This document shows positions 8,753-17,048 of a stretch of 64,000 bases of DNA, one piece after another. This DNA comes from CADEFQ01 sp050185195 (GTDB lineage Bacteria; Pseudomonadota; Gammaproteobacteria; Steroidobacterales; Steroidobacteraceae). The notes under the pieces were generated by a model, which had not been told where the DNA came from, did no database searches, and saw only the letters and a list, made by a program, of their open reading frames with translations. The stretch lies in the NCBI GenBank assembly GCA_050185195.1, contig JBFWZQ010000001.1, positions 310,001 through 374,000 of the forward strand, written 5' to 3'. Every line of letters begins with the position of its first letter. Positions within the stretch are counted from its first letter, which is position 1. The translations under genes and the position numbers were made by a program.

Positions 8753-8938
8753 GCTTCGGGGGATGCTTTCTTCCGGCTCCTCTCGGGTCGAGCGCGCCGC
8801 CTCCGGCGGCGTCCCCTCGGCTCGGCGGCGCTCGGCGCATGGGGTCATCGAGCGGGAAGCGAAGGCGGGCGCCTCGCTCTGACCGCCGCACCTCGGCGCT
8901 CTCCACGTTCGTCACCGGAAGAAAGCATCCCCCGAAGC
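8753..8938. repeat. Intergenic repeat with 24-bp perfect terminal inverted repeats
   Basis: Bases 8753-8776 and 8915-8938 are perfect reverse complements (24 bp), enclosing 138 bp of very GC-rich sequence. Bases 8761-8830, read on the minus strand, resemble 9931-10000 on the plus strand (shared core GCCGAGGGGAnGCCGCCG and GGCGCGCTCGACCCG, then GAGGAnCCGG). It occupies the gene-free stretch 8722-9091 downstream of ubiB; nothing recognisable was seen at 8939-9091. Possible roles are a MITE/REP-like element or a large transcription-ending hairpin. Confidence 0.75.
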
Positions 8939-9091
8939 ACAGCGTTGGCCCCGAGATGTTCGTGCTGTCACCGACGAAAAGTACGCCGGCGCCCGTTGGT
9001 GGATTGTTCGAGCGGCACGCGGCCGGGTCGCACGCTGTGCAATGGCCCATGCTGGAACTCACCCAGCGCGAACGTCTTCGTAAGCGATTGG

Positions 9092-9910
9092 CTACGACTG
9101 CTTGGTTGCCGAGATACTTGATCGAGGCTTCAGCTGTTCCGCCTCGCGCAGGATCTCTTCTCTCGACTCTCGTTCGAGGTTCTCCATCTTCAATCGCAGG
9201 AACCCCTCCGGATTGCGTTCACAGTGATAATGGTGATGCCTCATGCGACGCTCCTCCTCTTCGCTCGCGATTTCCGCAGCTGATTTCCTCCACCTGCCGA
9301 GCAGCTTCAGCGCCTTCTTGAAGGCTTGGAGCAGGCCATATCCAAACACCAGGGCCGCAAGCCAGTTCGGACCAAAATACTCGACGATCAGAAAAGCAAC
9401 CGGGGCGACAGCAATCCAGAGAAAAACCGCAAACCAGGTAATCCGCATGCGCCGCGCTTGCTCTCGGGATCGCAATCGAAGTTGCGCGTTCGTCTTGTAC
9501 TCCACCTCAGAATAGATCCTGAGTAGAGCGTCTGGATTGAGAACTTCGGAAGGAAGTTCATCGCTCTTCAGGAGGCACCAGCGCCGCTCGACAGCGTTCG
9601 TGCCAACGCCGTGAAACACAAACAGGTAGTTCTCAGGCCTGACGCCATTGAATCGCACCAAGTCGCCAGTCTCGTCAAATGCCGAAACCATGATCGGCAC
9701 CGGAAACCTGCGGTACCAGGAAACGCCTTCCCGCTCCATCGCTTCCGCCACGGACACGAGACCGACACGATGCGGAAATATGAGCTGCAGAGTTGCAAAT
9801 GAGTAGCCATGTATCGGCGGTCGATACTCGACGAAGTAGTCGTCGCGGCCTTCTTTCAGCGTGGCGAAGTAGAGTCGCATTTCCGAAATCGCATGGCGCT
9901 CCTTCACCAT
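9092..9910 (-). CDS. Orphan protein with two C-terminal-half membrane helices
   Basis: 272 aa, family not recognised. Residues 1-~140 look soluble (MVKERHAISEMRLYFATLK..., with WYRRFPVPIMVSAFDETGDLV). Two hydrophobic segments follow (MRITWFAVFLWIAVAPVAFLIV and WLAALVFGYGLLQAF), then a basic/charged helical tail with a His-rich patch (RRMRHHHYHCERNPEG). Base composition and codon use are visibly more AT-rich than in the neighbours. The gene lies between two copies of a dispersed repeat (8753-8938 and 9936-10000), which suggests late insertion. It may be a membrane-anchored accessory protein; no function is proposed. Confidence 0.7.
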   Translation of the reverse strand: MVKERHAISEMRLYFATLKEGRDDYFVEYRPPIHGYSFATLQLIFPHRVGLVSVAEAMEREGVSWYRRFPVPIMVSAFDETGDLVRFNGVRPENYLFVFHGVGTNAVERRWCLLKSDELPSEVLNPDALLRIYSEVEYKTNAQLRLRSREQARRMRITWFAVFLWIAVAPVAFLIVEYFGPNWLAALVFGYGLLQAFKKALKLLGRWRKSAAEIASEEEERRMRHHHYHCERNPEGFLRLKMENLERESREEILREAEQLKPRSSISATKQS

Positions 9911-9935
9911 CGACCAACTGTATCTTGGGCCGCCG

Positions 9936-10000
9936 TGCCGAGGGGATGCCGCCGAAGGGCGCGCTCGACCCGTGAGGAACCGGGCGCAAACGCCCCGGTC
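9936..10000 (+). repeat. Second copy of the dispersed intergenic repeat
   Basis: This tract matches the reverse complement of 8761-8825 at a core of about 45 bp and ends in a small hairpin (CCGGGCG-caaa-CGCCCCGG). Together with the first copy it brackets the orphan gene at 9092-9910. Confidence 0.6.
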
Positions 10001-10022
10001 GCGCGCGCGCATCGCGGCCGCA

Positions 10023-10724
10023 CTACGACCGCGTCTCGATCCACAGCCCGAGCGCCCGGGCACAGAGTTCGCCGTCCTCGTCGAAGAGCGCCGTGCCGAC
10101 CACGTGCTTGCGGCCGCTCGAACCGAGGCGCCAGCCGATGACGACGCAGGGCTCGTCGATGTGCACGCGACGATCCACGTGCACGGTGAACTCGCCGAGC
10201 AGCATCGGCTTGTCCACCTGCGTCGCGAAGTAGCCGGGGCAATCGAGCGCGGCCGACATGAACTGACCCGCGACCTTGCCGTCGTCGCCCGCGAGCGAAG
10301 CATCGGGCACCCAGGGCGCGGCCACGAGCCCGTCGCGCCAGGCGCCGGCGAAGATGCGCAGGCCGTCGCCGCGTTCACGCTGCGTGCCGCACACGAAGCA
10401 GCCCGGGAAGTCGTGCCGGTGAAAGCCGGCGTAGTGACGCGAGACCTCGAGGGCGATGTCGTACGGCGGCGGCGCCGGTGCCGTCGGCAGGCCGCTGTCG
10501 GTCGCGCGCGCCTCGGCGATCGCGACCCCTTCATGCGAAATGCGCACCGATGCGCCGTCCCGTTGCACGATCAGCGCCTCGTCGAGCGGCGGAGGCGCCA
10601 GGAGGCGCACGGTTACAGGGCTCGCGGAGCGCGCCGAGACGAGGCCGGCGAAGTAACCGCCGTTCGCGGAGGCCTCCGGACCCCGGAAGCGGTTCGCGAC
10701 AGTGATGACTTCGACCCCGTCCAT
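10023..10724 (-). CDS. Hotdog-fold thioesterase family protein
   Basis: 233 aa. Two consecutive hotdog-like halves are suggested: an N-terminal NRFRGPEASANGGYFAGLVS...VTVRLLAPPPLDEAL and a C-terminal half with DCPGYFATQ...LGEFTVHVDRRVHIDEPCVVIGW. The central FPGCFVCGTQRERGDGLRIFAG element is typical of the acyl-CoA thioesterase-like family. The usual reaction is hydrolysis of an acyl-CoA thioester, but the substrate is unknown. It begins 10 bp after the Bcr-type transporter stop and could be the last gene of the trp transcript. Confidence 0.7.
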   Translation of the reverse strand: MDGVEVITVANRFRGPEASANGGYFAGLVSARSASPVTVRLLAPPPLDEALIVQRDGASVRISHEGVAIAEARATDSGLPTAPAPPPYDIALEVSRHYAGFHRHDFPGCFVCGTQRERGDGLRIFAGAWRDGLVAAPWVPDASLAGDDGKVAGQFMSAALDCPGYFATQVDKPMLLGEFTVHVDRRVHIDEPCVVIGWRLGSSGRKHVVGTALFDEDGELCARALGLWIETRS

Positions 10725-10734
10725 GGGGCGGAAT

Positions 10735-11937
10735 CTACCGCGCCGGGGCCGTCCACGCCATGCGCCAGAGGCTCCAGCCCGCCAGTGCGCCGCCGAGCGA
10801 GCCGAGCGCCAGCCCGAGCAGGGAGCCGTGCAGCGCCGGCACCACGATCCCCATGGTCGCGGCTGCGATCATGATGGCGACGAAGGCCTGCACCGACGAG
10901 ACCGAGCCACGCGTGTCGGGGAAGAGGTCGAGCAGGCGCAGGGTGATGATCGGCGAGACGACCTGCACGCCGAACGCGACCGTGAAAATCAGCAGCTGCT
11001 GCACGGGGATCGGCACTGTCGCGAAGAGTGCGAGCGCCGCGCTCGACGCGAGCCCGCCGATGGCCGAGATCAAGTAGCCCGCCTGGCACTGCGCGCGTGG
11101 TGCGAGGCGCCCGGCCATGCGCCCCGAGGCAAAGGCCCCGGCGACGAAACCGCCGATCACCGGGATGAACAGCATCGCGAACTGCGTTTCGCCATAGTGC
11201 CAGCGTTCGAGCACGATCGCGGGCGCGGCTCCGATGTACGCGATCACCGAGGCGAAATGCAGCCCTGCGGCCAGTGACAGCAGCAGGAACTCACGGTGCG
11301 AAACGATGCGCCAGGACAACGAGATGAGCGTCCCGAACTGGAATGCGAACCGGCGCTCGGGCGGATGCGTCTCGGGCAGGCGCCACCAGCTGATGAGCAT
11401 CGTGGCGAGCCCCAGCAGCACGAGGAACACGAACACGGCCCGCCAGCCGAATGCCACGTGCACCCAGCCGCCCATCACCGGCGCGATCGCAGGCGCAAAG
11501 CCGAACAGCATCGTGATCAACGACATCAGGCGCTGGGCCTCGTGGCCGGAATACAGGTCGCGCACGACGGCGCGCGCGACCACCATGCCCGCGCCGGCCG
11601 TCGCGCCCTGCAGGGCGCGAAAAGCCAGCAGCGCGCCGAAGTCGGGCGCAAGCGCACAGGCAAGCGACGCGAGTGTGTAGAAGCCCACGCCGACCAGGAT
11701 GACCCGTCGCCGGCCGTAGGCATCCGACAGCGGCCCGTGCAGCAGCATCGTGAGGCCGTAGGGCACGAGGTAGGCCGTGAGCGTCTGCTGCAGCTGCAGG
11801 GCGGAGAGCGAGAACTCCCGCGCGATCGCTGGAAACGACGGAAAGAACGTGTCGAGCGAGAACGGGCTCAACATCGACAGGAACGCGAGCAGGGCCGCGA
11901 GGCCCAGCGTCGGACGCGGATCGGGCTGGCGCGTCAT
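10735..11937 (-). CDS. Bcr/CflA-type MFS drug exporter
   Basis: 400 aa with 12 predicted membrane segments. MFS motif A is present in loop 2-3 (GPLSDAYGRRRVILVG), along with DTFFPSFPAIAREF in TM1 and RALQGATAGAGMVVARAVVRDLY in TM4-5, both characteristic of the Bcr/CflA drug:H+ antiporter family. Its ATG overlaps the trpA stop by 4 bp, so it is translationally coupled to the tryptophan operon. That context suggests export of an aromatic or tryptophan-derived compound, which is inference; bicyclomycin-type drug efflux is the family default. Confidence 0.85.
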   Translation of the reverse strand: MTRQPDPRPTLGLAALLAFLSMLSPFSLDTFFPSFPAIAREFSLSALQLQQTLTAYLVPYGLTMLLHGPLSDAYGRRRVILVGVGFYTLASLACALAPDFGALLAFRALQGATAGAGMVVARAVVRDLYSGHEAQRLMSLITMLFGFAPAIAPVMGGWVHVAFGWRAVFVFLVLLGLATMLISWWRLPETHPPERRFAFQFGTLISLSWRIVSHREFLLLSLAAGLHFASVIAYIGAAPAIVLERWHYGETQFAMLFIPVIGGFVAGAFASGRMAGRLAPRAQCQAGYLISAIGGLASSAALALFATVPIPVQQLLIFTVAFGVQVVSPIITLRLLDLFPDTRGSVSSVQAFVAIMIAAATMGIVVPALHGSLLGLALGSLGGALAGWSLWRMAWTAPAR

Positions 11938-12716
11938 CCCGCGCCCGAACGCAGCGCCCGCAACCAGGCCGCCGGGTCGTCGCCACGCTCGAGCACTTCC
12001 ACCAGCGCGGAGCCGACGACCACGCCGTCGACGTGCCCCGCGAGGCGCGCGACCTGCTCGCGCGAGCGGATGCCGAAGCCCGCGCAGACAGGCACCGGCG
12101 ACACGCTGCGCACGCGATCGAGATAGGCGATCACGTCATCGGGCACCGCGACATGCTTGCCGGTGGTGCCCGTCATCGTGACCGCGTAGACGAAGCCGCG
12201 GCTCGCGCCGCAGACCCTTGCGAGGCGATCCGGCGTCGTCACCGGCGTCGCCATCTGCACGAGCGCGATGCCACGCGCCTCGAGGGCATCGCGCAGCTCG
12301 CTGCCCTCGTCGAACGGCAGGTCGGGCACGATGAATCCCGCGACACGCGCACGCTGCGCGGCGGTGGCGAGCGCTTCGTAGCCGAACGACAGCAGGGGAT
12401 TCAGGTAACTCATCAGGAGCAGCGGCGCATCGAGCGGCGGCATCGCGGCGAGCTCGTCGAGTATCCATGCGAGCGTGACGCCCTGCGCGAGCGCCTCGCG
12501 GCTCGAACGCTGGATCGTGACGCCGTCGGCCATCGGATCGGTGAACGGCACGCCGATCTCGACGACGTCGGCGGCGCCCGCGACGGCAGCGAGCTGCGCG
12601 CGAAACTGCGCCCGCTTCGGATAGCCCGCGGTGATGAACGCAACGAGCGCCGGCGCCGGCGCGGCCTTGCGGATCGCCGCACTGATGCGCTCGTGCGCGG
12701 CAATGGTGGCCTTCAT
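11934..12716 (-). CDS. trpA: Tryptophan synthase alpha subunit
   Basis: 260 aa. TIM-barrel lyase splitting indole-3-glycerol phosphate to indole and glyceraldehyde-3-phosphate. The catalytic Glu and Asp are in VVEIGVPFTDPMADG, the family signature. The phosphate-binding GFVYAVTMTGTTGK and VPVCAGFGIRSREQ segments are present. It overlaps trpB upstream and the MFS gene downstream by 4 bp each. Indole is channelled to TrpB in the alpha2beta2 complex. Confidence 0.97.
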   Translation of the reverse strand: MKATIAAHERISAAIRKAAPAPALVAFITAGYPKRAQFRAQLAAVAGAADVVEIGVPFTDPMADGVTIQRSSREALAQGVTLAWILDELAAMPPLDAPLLLMSYLNPLLSFGYEALATAAQRARVAGFIVPDLPFDEGSELRDALEARGIALVQMATPVTTPDRLARVCGASRGFVYAVTMTGTTGKHVAVPDDVIAYLDRVRSVSPVPVCAGFGIRSREQVARLAGHVDGVVVGSALVEVLERGDDPAAWLRALRSGAG

Positions 12717-13978
12717 GCCGCGCCCCGCTGCGCCCGTGCTTCGAGTTGCGCGATCAACGTACGCTGCAGCGTCGGCATGTCCTTGTCACCCCGGCCCGAG
12801 AGCCCGATCAGGATCCGCTTGCCCGGGTTCGCGCCCGCCCAGCGCCGCGCCCCCGCCAGCGCATGCGCACTTTCGAGCGCAGGCAGGATGCCCTCGGCTT
12901 CGCAGCACTCCTTCACCGCCGCGAGCGCTTCGTCGTCGCTCGCCGTTTCATAGCGCACCCGCCCCGCGGCTTGCAGCAGCGCATGTTCGGGTCCGACGCC
13001 CGGATAGTCGAGGCCCGCCGAAATCGAGTGCGTTTCCTGGATCTGGCCGTGCGGATCCTGCAGCAGCAGCGAATAGGCGCCCTGCAGTACCCCGGGGCGA
13101 CCGAGGGCGAGCGAGGCGGAATTCTCGCCGAGCGCGGGACCGCGACCACCCGCTTCGATGCCGATGATCTCGACAGTGGCGTCCGCCACGAACGGATGGA
13201 AGATCCCGATCGAGTTCGAGCCGCCGCCCACGCAGGCAACCAGCGCGTCGGGCAGGCTGCCGGCCTGTTCGAGCAACTGCGCGCGTGCCTCGCGCCCGAT
13301 GATCGCCTGCAGTTCGCGCACGAGGTAGGGATAGGGGTGCGGCCCGATCGCGGAGCCGAGCAGATAGTAGGTGCCGAGCGGATCGGCCACCCAGTCGCGC
13401 AGCGCCTCGTCGACCGCGGCGCGCAGCGTGGCATCCCCGGCCGTCACCGGCACGACTTCGGCGCCGAGCAGGCGCATGCGCCCGACGTTCGGCGCCTGGC
13501 GCTCCATGTCGACCGCGCCCATGTAGACGGTGCAAGGCAGGCCGAGGCGCGCGCAGGCCGCGGCACTCGCCACGCCGTGCTGCCCCGCGCCGGTCTCGGC
13601 GACGATGCGCTTTGCGCCGAGGCGCCGGGCGAGCAACGCCTGGCCGATCGCATTGTTGATCTTGTGCGCGCCGGTGTGGTTCAGGTCCTCGCGCTTGAGC
13701 CAGACATCCGCGCCCCAGCGGGCGCCGAGGCGTTGCGCGTGGGTGAGCGCGGTCGGCCGCCCGACCCAGGTATGCAGTTCGCTCGCGAGTTCCTGCTGGA
13801 AATCGGGCGCATGCAGGTGCGTGCGCATGCCCGCCTCGAGGCGCTCGATCGCCGGTATCAGCGTCTCGGGCACGAAGCGCCCGCCAAAGGGGCCGAAGCG
13901 CCCGCGCGCATCGGGAAACTTCCCCGCAATCGAAGCGGCGAGCAACTGCTCGCGTTCGTCCACCGTCAACGATGTCAT
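12713..13978 (-). CDS. trpB: Tryptophan synthase beta subunit
   Basis: 421 aa, slightly long at the N-terminus. PLP enzyme condensing indole with serine. The PLP lysine is in LNHTGAHKINNAIGQALLA. The phosphate-binding glycine loop CVGGGSNSIG and the Glu of AETGAGQHG are also present. The N-terminal DARGRFGPFGGRFVPETL is standard for TrpB1. It sits 3 bp after trpF and overlaps trpA by 4 bp. Confidence 0.97.
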   Translation of the reverse strand: MTSLTVDEREQLLAASIAGKFPDARGRFGPFGGRFVPETLIPAIERLEAGMRTHLHAPDFQQELASELHTWVGRPTALTHAQRLGARWGADVWLKREDLNHTGAHKINNAIGQALLARRLGAKRIVAETGAGQHGVASAAACARLGLPCTVYMGAVDMERQAPNVGRMRLLGAEVVPVTAGDATLRAAVDEALRDWVADPLGTYYLLGSAIGPHPYPYLVRELQAIIGREARAQLLEQAGSLPDALVACVGGGSNSIGIFHPFVADATVEIIGIEAGGRGPALGENSASLALGRPGVLQGAYSLLLQDPHGQIQETHSISAGLDYPGVGPEHALLQAAGRVRYETASDDEALAAVKECCEAEGILPALESAHALAGARRWAGANPGKRILIGLSGRGDKDMPTLQRTLIAQLEARAQRGAA

Positions 13979-13981
13979 CTT

Positions 13982-14590
13982 TCAGCTCTCCCGACAGGCA
14001 GCCCGCGCGGCTGCCACGAAACGTGCAATCAACCCTGCATCCTTGGTCCCCGGCGCGCACTCGACGCCGCTCGACACATCGACGCCCCATGGTCGCACGG
14101 CGCGAATGGCGGTATCGACATTGGCCTCGGAGAGGCCGCCCGCGAGCACCAGTTCGACGCCCTGCGCCTGCAGCGCCGACGCGCGGGTCCAGTCGGCGAC
14201 GACACCCACGCCGCTGACCGGCCCCTCGAACACCGCGCGCGCCGGCAGCGCCGCCGGCCACACGCCGCCAGAGCGCAGGACAGGCAGGCGCTCGAGCATC
14301 GCGGGCAGCTCGAGCGCCGCGAAATCCCCGGCATCGGTTTGCAGGACATCCGGCCGGAACTGCTCGAGGACGGCCGCGAGTTCGTCGGGCTGCGGGTGCT
14401 GCATCACAGCCACGCATCGCAGGCGGCCGCGCGCCGGCACCGCAAGCTTCGCGGCCCGCGCGGGCGCGATGCGACGCACCGAGGGAGCGAAGACGAAGCC
14501 GATCGCGTCGGCGCCCGCATCAATCGCGCCGGCCACGGCGTCGGGCGTCGTCGCACCGCAGATCTTCACCCAGAGCGTAGCCTCAGCCAT
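13982..14590 (-). CDS. trpF: Phosphoribosylanthranilate isomerase
   Basis: 202 aa from the ATG at 14590, giving MAEATLWVKICGATTPDA with the catalytic Cys in KICG. GADAIGFVFAPSVRR and the LAGGLSEANV phosphate loop are typical of TrpF. The catalytic Asp lies in DVLQTDAGDF, and DVSSGVECAPGTKD closes the barrel. I preferred this start to the longer frame because it begins at the conserved strand and still overlaps trpC by 8 bp. It converts phosphoribosylanthranilate to CdRP. Confidence 0.95.
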   Translation of the reverse strand: MAEATLWVKICGATTPDAVAGAIDAGADAIGFVFAPSVRRIAPARAAKLAVPARGRLRCVAVMQHPQPDELAAVLEQFRPDVLQTDAGDFAALELPAMLERLPVLRSGGVWPAALPARAVFEGPVSGVGVVADWTRASALQAQGVELVLAGGLSEANVDTAIRAVRPWGVDVSSGVECAPGTKDAGLIARFVAAARAACRES

Positions 14591-15443
14591 GCGAGGGTCG
14601 CCCGGACCGCGCACCACGCCCCGCCGCGAGCATGTCGGCCAGCAGCTCGCCCGGCATCGCGTGTTTCATCAGTGCACTGCCCACGAGCGCCACGTCGTAA
14701 CCCGCGGCGGCGATGCGCGCCGCGTCGCGCGCGTCGTCGAGCCCGCTTTCGGCCACGCGGGGCAGCTGCGGTGGCAGCCGCGACGCGAGCGCCTCGAGCC
14801 GCCCCGGCACGACCTGCAGCGTGGCGAGATCGCGGCAATTGACGCCGATCAGCACCGGCGCGGCCCCCGGCCCCCCCGATGAGCGACCTGCGGCGAGCGC
14901 CCCCGCGAGGTCGATGTCCGCCTCGTCGAAGGCCTCCAGCAACACGAACAGGCCGAGGGCGGCCGCGGCCTCCATCAGCGCCGTGATTTCGGCACGCGAC
15001 AGCATGCGCAGGATCACGAGTACGCCGCCCGCACCCGCAACGCGCGCTTCGAGCACCTGGTAGGGATCGACGAGGAAATCCTTGCGCATGGCCGGCACGC
15101 GTGCCGCCGCGAGTGCGCGGGTCGCCTGCTCGAGATGGCGCAGCGAACCGTCGAAACGGCTGGGTTCGGTCAGCACGGAAACCGCCACGGCACCGGCCGT
15201 CGCGTAAGACTGCACGCGCGCGGCGATGTCCTCCTGCGCCGGCGCGCGCAGTGCCCCCACGGCCGGCGAGCGCAGCTTCGACTCCGCGATGATGTCGAAG
15301 CCTTGCGGCGACAGCACGAGCCGGGGCGGCGCGGGCGAGTCGAACGCGCGCCGCTCCATGTCCTGGCGCGGGCAGGTGGCGAGCGCGCTGTGCACGCGCG
15401 CGCGGCTCGATTCCGCCATGGTCGCGAGGAAATCCACGCTCAC
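14583..15443 (-). CDS. trpC: Indole-3-glycerol phosphate synthase
   Basis: 286 aa, monofunctional (not fused to TrpF). Motifs in order: IIAESKLRSPAVG (substrate-binding Lys and SP), AVSVLTEPSRFDGS, VPAMRKDFLVDPYQVLEARVAGAGGVL (catalytic Lys) and IGVNCRDLATLQ, ending with the phosphate site VAESGLDDARDA and ALVGSALM. The family's usual Asn-Asn-Arg is Asn-Cys-Arg here. It overlaps trpD by 4 bp and trpF by 8 bp. Confidence 0.96.
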   Translation of the reverse strand: MSVDFLATMAESSRARVHSALATCPRQDMERRAFDSPAPPRLVLSPQGFDIIAESKLRSPAVGALRAPAQEDIAARVQSYATAGAVAVSVLTEPSRFDGSLRHLEQATRALAAARVPAMRKDFLVDPYQVLEARVAGAGGVLVILRMLSRAEITALMEAAAALGLFVLLEAFDEADIDLAGALAAGRSSGGPGAAPVLIGVNCRDLATLQVVPGRLEALASRLPPQLPRVAESGLDDARDAARIAAAGYDVALVGSALMKHAMPGELLADMLAAGRGARSGRPSHG

Positions 15444-16474
15444 GGGCTCACTCCGGCGGCAGCCGTCGCGCGCGCCATCGCCAGCACGTCGAGGACGCGG
15501 CCGGCCCGGCCATCGTCGATGGCCGCCCCGGCCAGCGCAATGCCATCGCGCAGCGTGGGCGCCTTCCCCATCAGCTCGAGCGCGAGCCCGGTGCCGAGCG
15601 CCAGCGCATCGCGCACCGCGCCCTGCTCCTCGCCGCGCAGCGTGCGCGCAATCTTCGCCGCATTGAAGGCGGCATCGTCACCGGCGAGAGCCGCCGCCGC
15701 ACAGCGCGCGAGGCCCGCCTCCGCGGGGTCGCACCGGGTACTGACGACCTTGCCGGGGCGCACGTCGAACAACATGAACGGGCCGATCGGCGTCGGCTCG
15801 TCCCAGCCTTCGGCGCCATGCACGACGAAGGCGCGTTCGATCGGCATGTCCGCGAGTGCGTCGGCCAACAGTTGCGCGACGGCGGGGCTGTAGGCACCGA
15901 TCAGGTGGTACGCCGGCTCGGCGGGATTCATCAACGGCCCGAGGATATTGAACACCGTGCGCACGCCGAGCGCCGTACGGACCGGCGCGATGGCTTTCAT
16001 CGCGGGGTGATAGTGCGGCGAGAAGAGATAGGTGAAGCCGCATGCGTCGAGCAGCGCACCCGCGGCGCGCTCATCGAGGGGCAGCGCGAGGCCAAGCGCC
16101 TCGAGCACGTCGGCACTGCCGGTGCGGCTCGAGACCGACCGATTGCCGTGCTTCACCACGCGCAGCCCGCACGCCGCGGCGAGCAGCCCGCTGCCGGTCG
16201 ACAGGTTGACGCTGCCCGAGCGGTCACCGCCGGTGCCGACGATGTCGACCGTCGGTGCACCCGCGGAGATCAGCGGCCGCCGCGCACGCGCGCGCATCCC
16301 GAGCGCAAAGCCGCGCAGTTCGGGCGCCGTGATGCCCTTCGCCTGCAGGGCAGCGACCAGTGCACCAGCCACGGCGGGCGGTGTCGTCGGGTCGGTCAGC
16401 GCGCCCAGCAGCGCACCGGCCTCCGCCTCGGCGAGATCCTGCCGATCGATCAGCCGCTGCAGCAGCTCACGCAT
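15440..16474 (-). CDS. trpD: Anthranilate phosphoribosyltransferase
   Basis: 344 aa. Transfers phosphoribose from PRPP to anthranilate. The PRPP-binding VDIVGTGGDRSGSVNLSTGSG, the KHGNRSVSSRTGSADVLEALG loop and the metal-binding DE pair in EGWDEPTPIGP are present. It is a separate protein, not fused to TrpG as in enteric bacteria. Its first 8 bp overlap the end of trpG. Confidence 0.97.
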   Translation of the reverse strand: MRELLQRLIDRQDLAEAEAGALLGALTDPTTPPAVAGALVAALQAKGITAPELRGFALGMRARARRPLISAGAPTVDIVGTGGDRSGSVNLSTGSGLLAAACGLRVVKHGNRSVSSRTGSADVLEALGLALPLDERAAGALLDACGFTYLFSPHYHPAMKAIAPVRTALGVRTVFNILGPLMNPAEPAYHLIGAYSPAVAQLLADALADMPIERAFVVHGAEGWDEPTPIGPFMLFDVRPGKVVSTRCDPAEAGLARCAAAALAGDDAAFNAAKIARTLRGEEQGAVRDALALGTGLALELMGKAPTLRDGIALAGAAIDDGRAGRVLDVLAMARATAAAGVSP

Positions 16475-17048
16475 GGCGCACCCCGAGGAAGTTCGCCATC
16501 AGCCGCGGGCCTTCCGGCGTCAGCACGCTTTCCGGGTGGAACTGCACGCCCTGGACATCGAGCTCGCGGTGCCGCACGCCCATGATTTCCCCCTGCGCGG
16601 TGCGCGCGGTGACCTCGAGGCTGGCGGGCAACGACGCGGGCGCGGCGATCAGCGAATGATAGCGACCGACGACGCAGGGCTGCGGCAGCCCGGCGAACAC
16701 GCCGCGGCCGTCGTGTTCGATCTCCGACGTCTTGCCGTGCATCAGCCGGTCCGCGCGCACGACTTCGCCGCCGAACGCCTCGACGATCGACTGGTGCCCG
16801 AGGCAGACACCGAGCACCGGAATGCGGCCGGCGAACGCGCGGATCATGTCGATCGAGATGCCCGCATCGCGCGGCGTGCCGGGCCCCGGTGAAATGCACA
16901 GGTGAGTCGGCGCGAGCCGGCGCGCGGCATCGAGGTCGATGGCATCGTTGCGATGCACGACGACCTCCGCGCCCAGCACCATGAACGCCTGCACCAGGTT
17001 GTAGGTGAACGAATCGTAATTGTCGATCAGCAGCAGGCGCGTGCTCAC
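16467..17048 (-). CDS. trpG: Anthranilate synthase glutamine amidotransferase subunit
   Basis: 193 aa class I glutaminase. N-terminal LLIDNYDSFTYNLVQ, nucleophile Cys in GVCLGHQSIVEAFGG, and the His-Glu pair in VQFHPESVLTPEG are intact. It supplies ammonia to TrpE. The same protein could serve PabB in folate synthesis, since TrpG/PabA are hard to separate by sequence, but the trp operon location decides the name. It overlaps trpE by 4 bp. Confidence 0.95.
   Translation of the reverse strand: MSTRLLLIDNYDSFTYNLVQAFMVLGAEVVVHRNDAIDLDAARRLAPTHLCISPGPGTPRDAGISIDMIRAFAGRIPVLGVCLGHQSIVEAFGGEVVRADRLMHGKTSEIEHDGRGVFAGLPQPCVVGRYHSLIAAPASLPASLEVTARTAQGEIMGVRHRELDVQGVQFHPESVLTPEGPRLMANFLGVRHA

Noticed and set aside
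8335..9062. Minus-strand frame across the ubiB end and the intergenic repeat
   Set aside because: It is a composition-driven frame through the repeat, with no family match.
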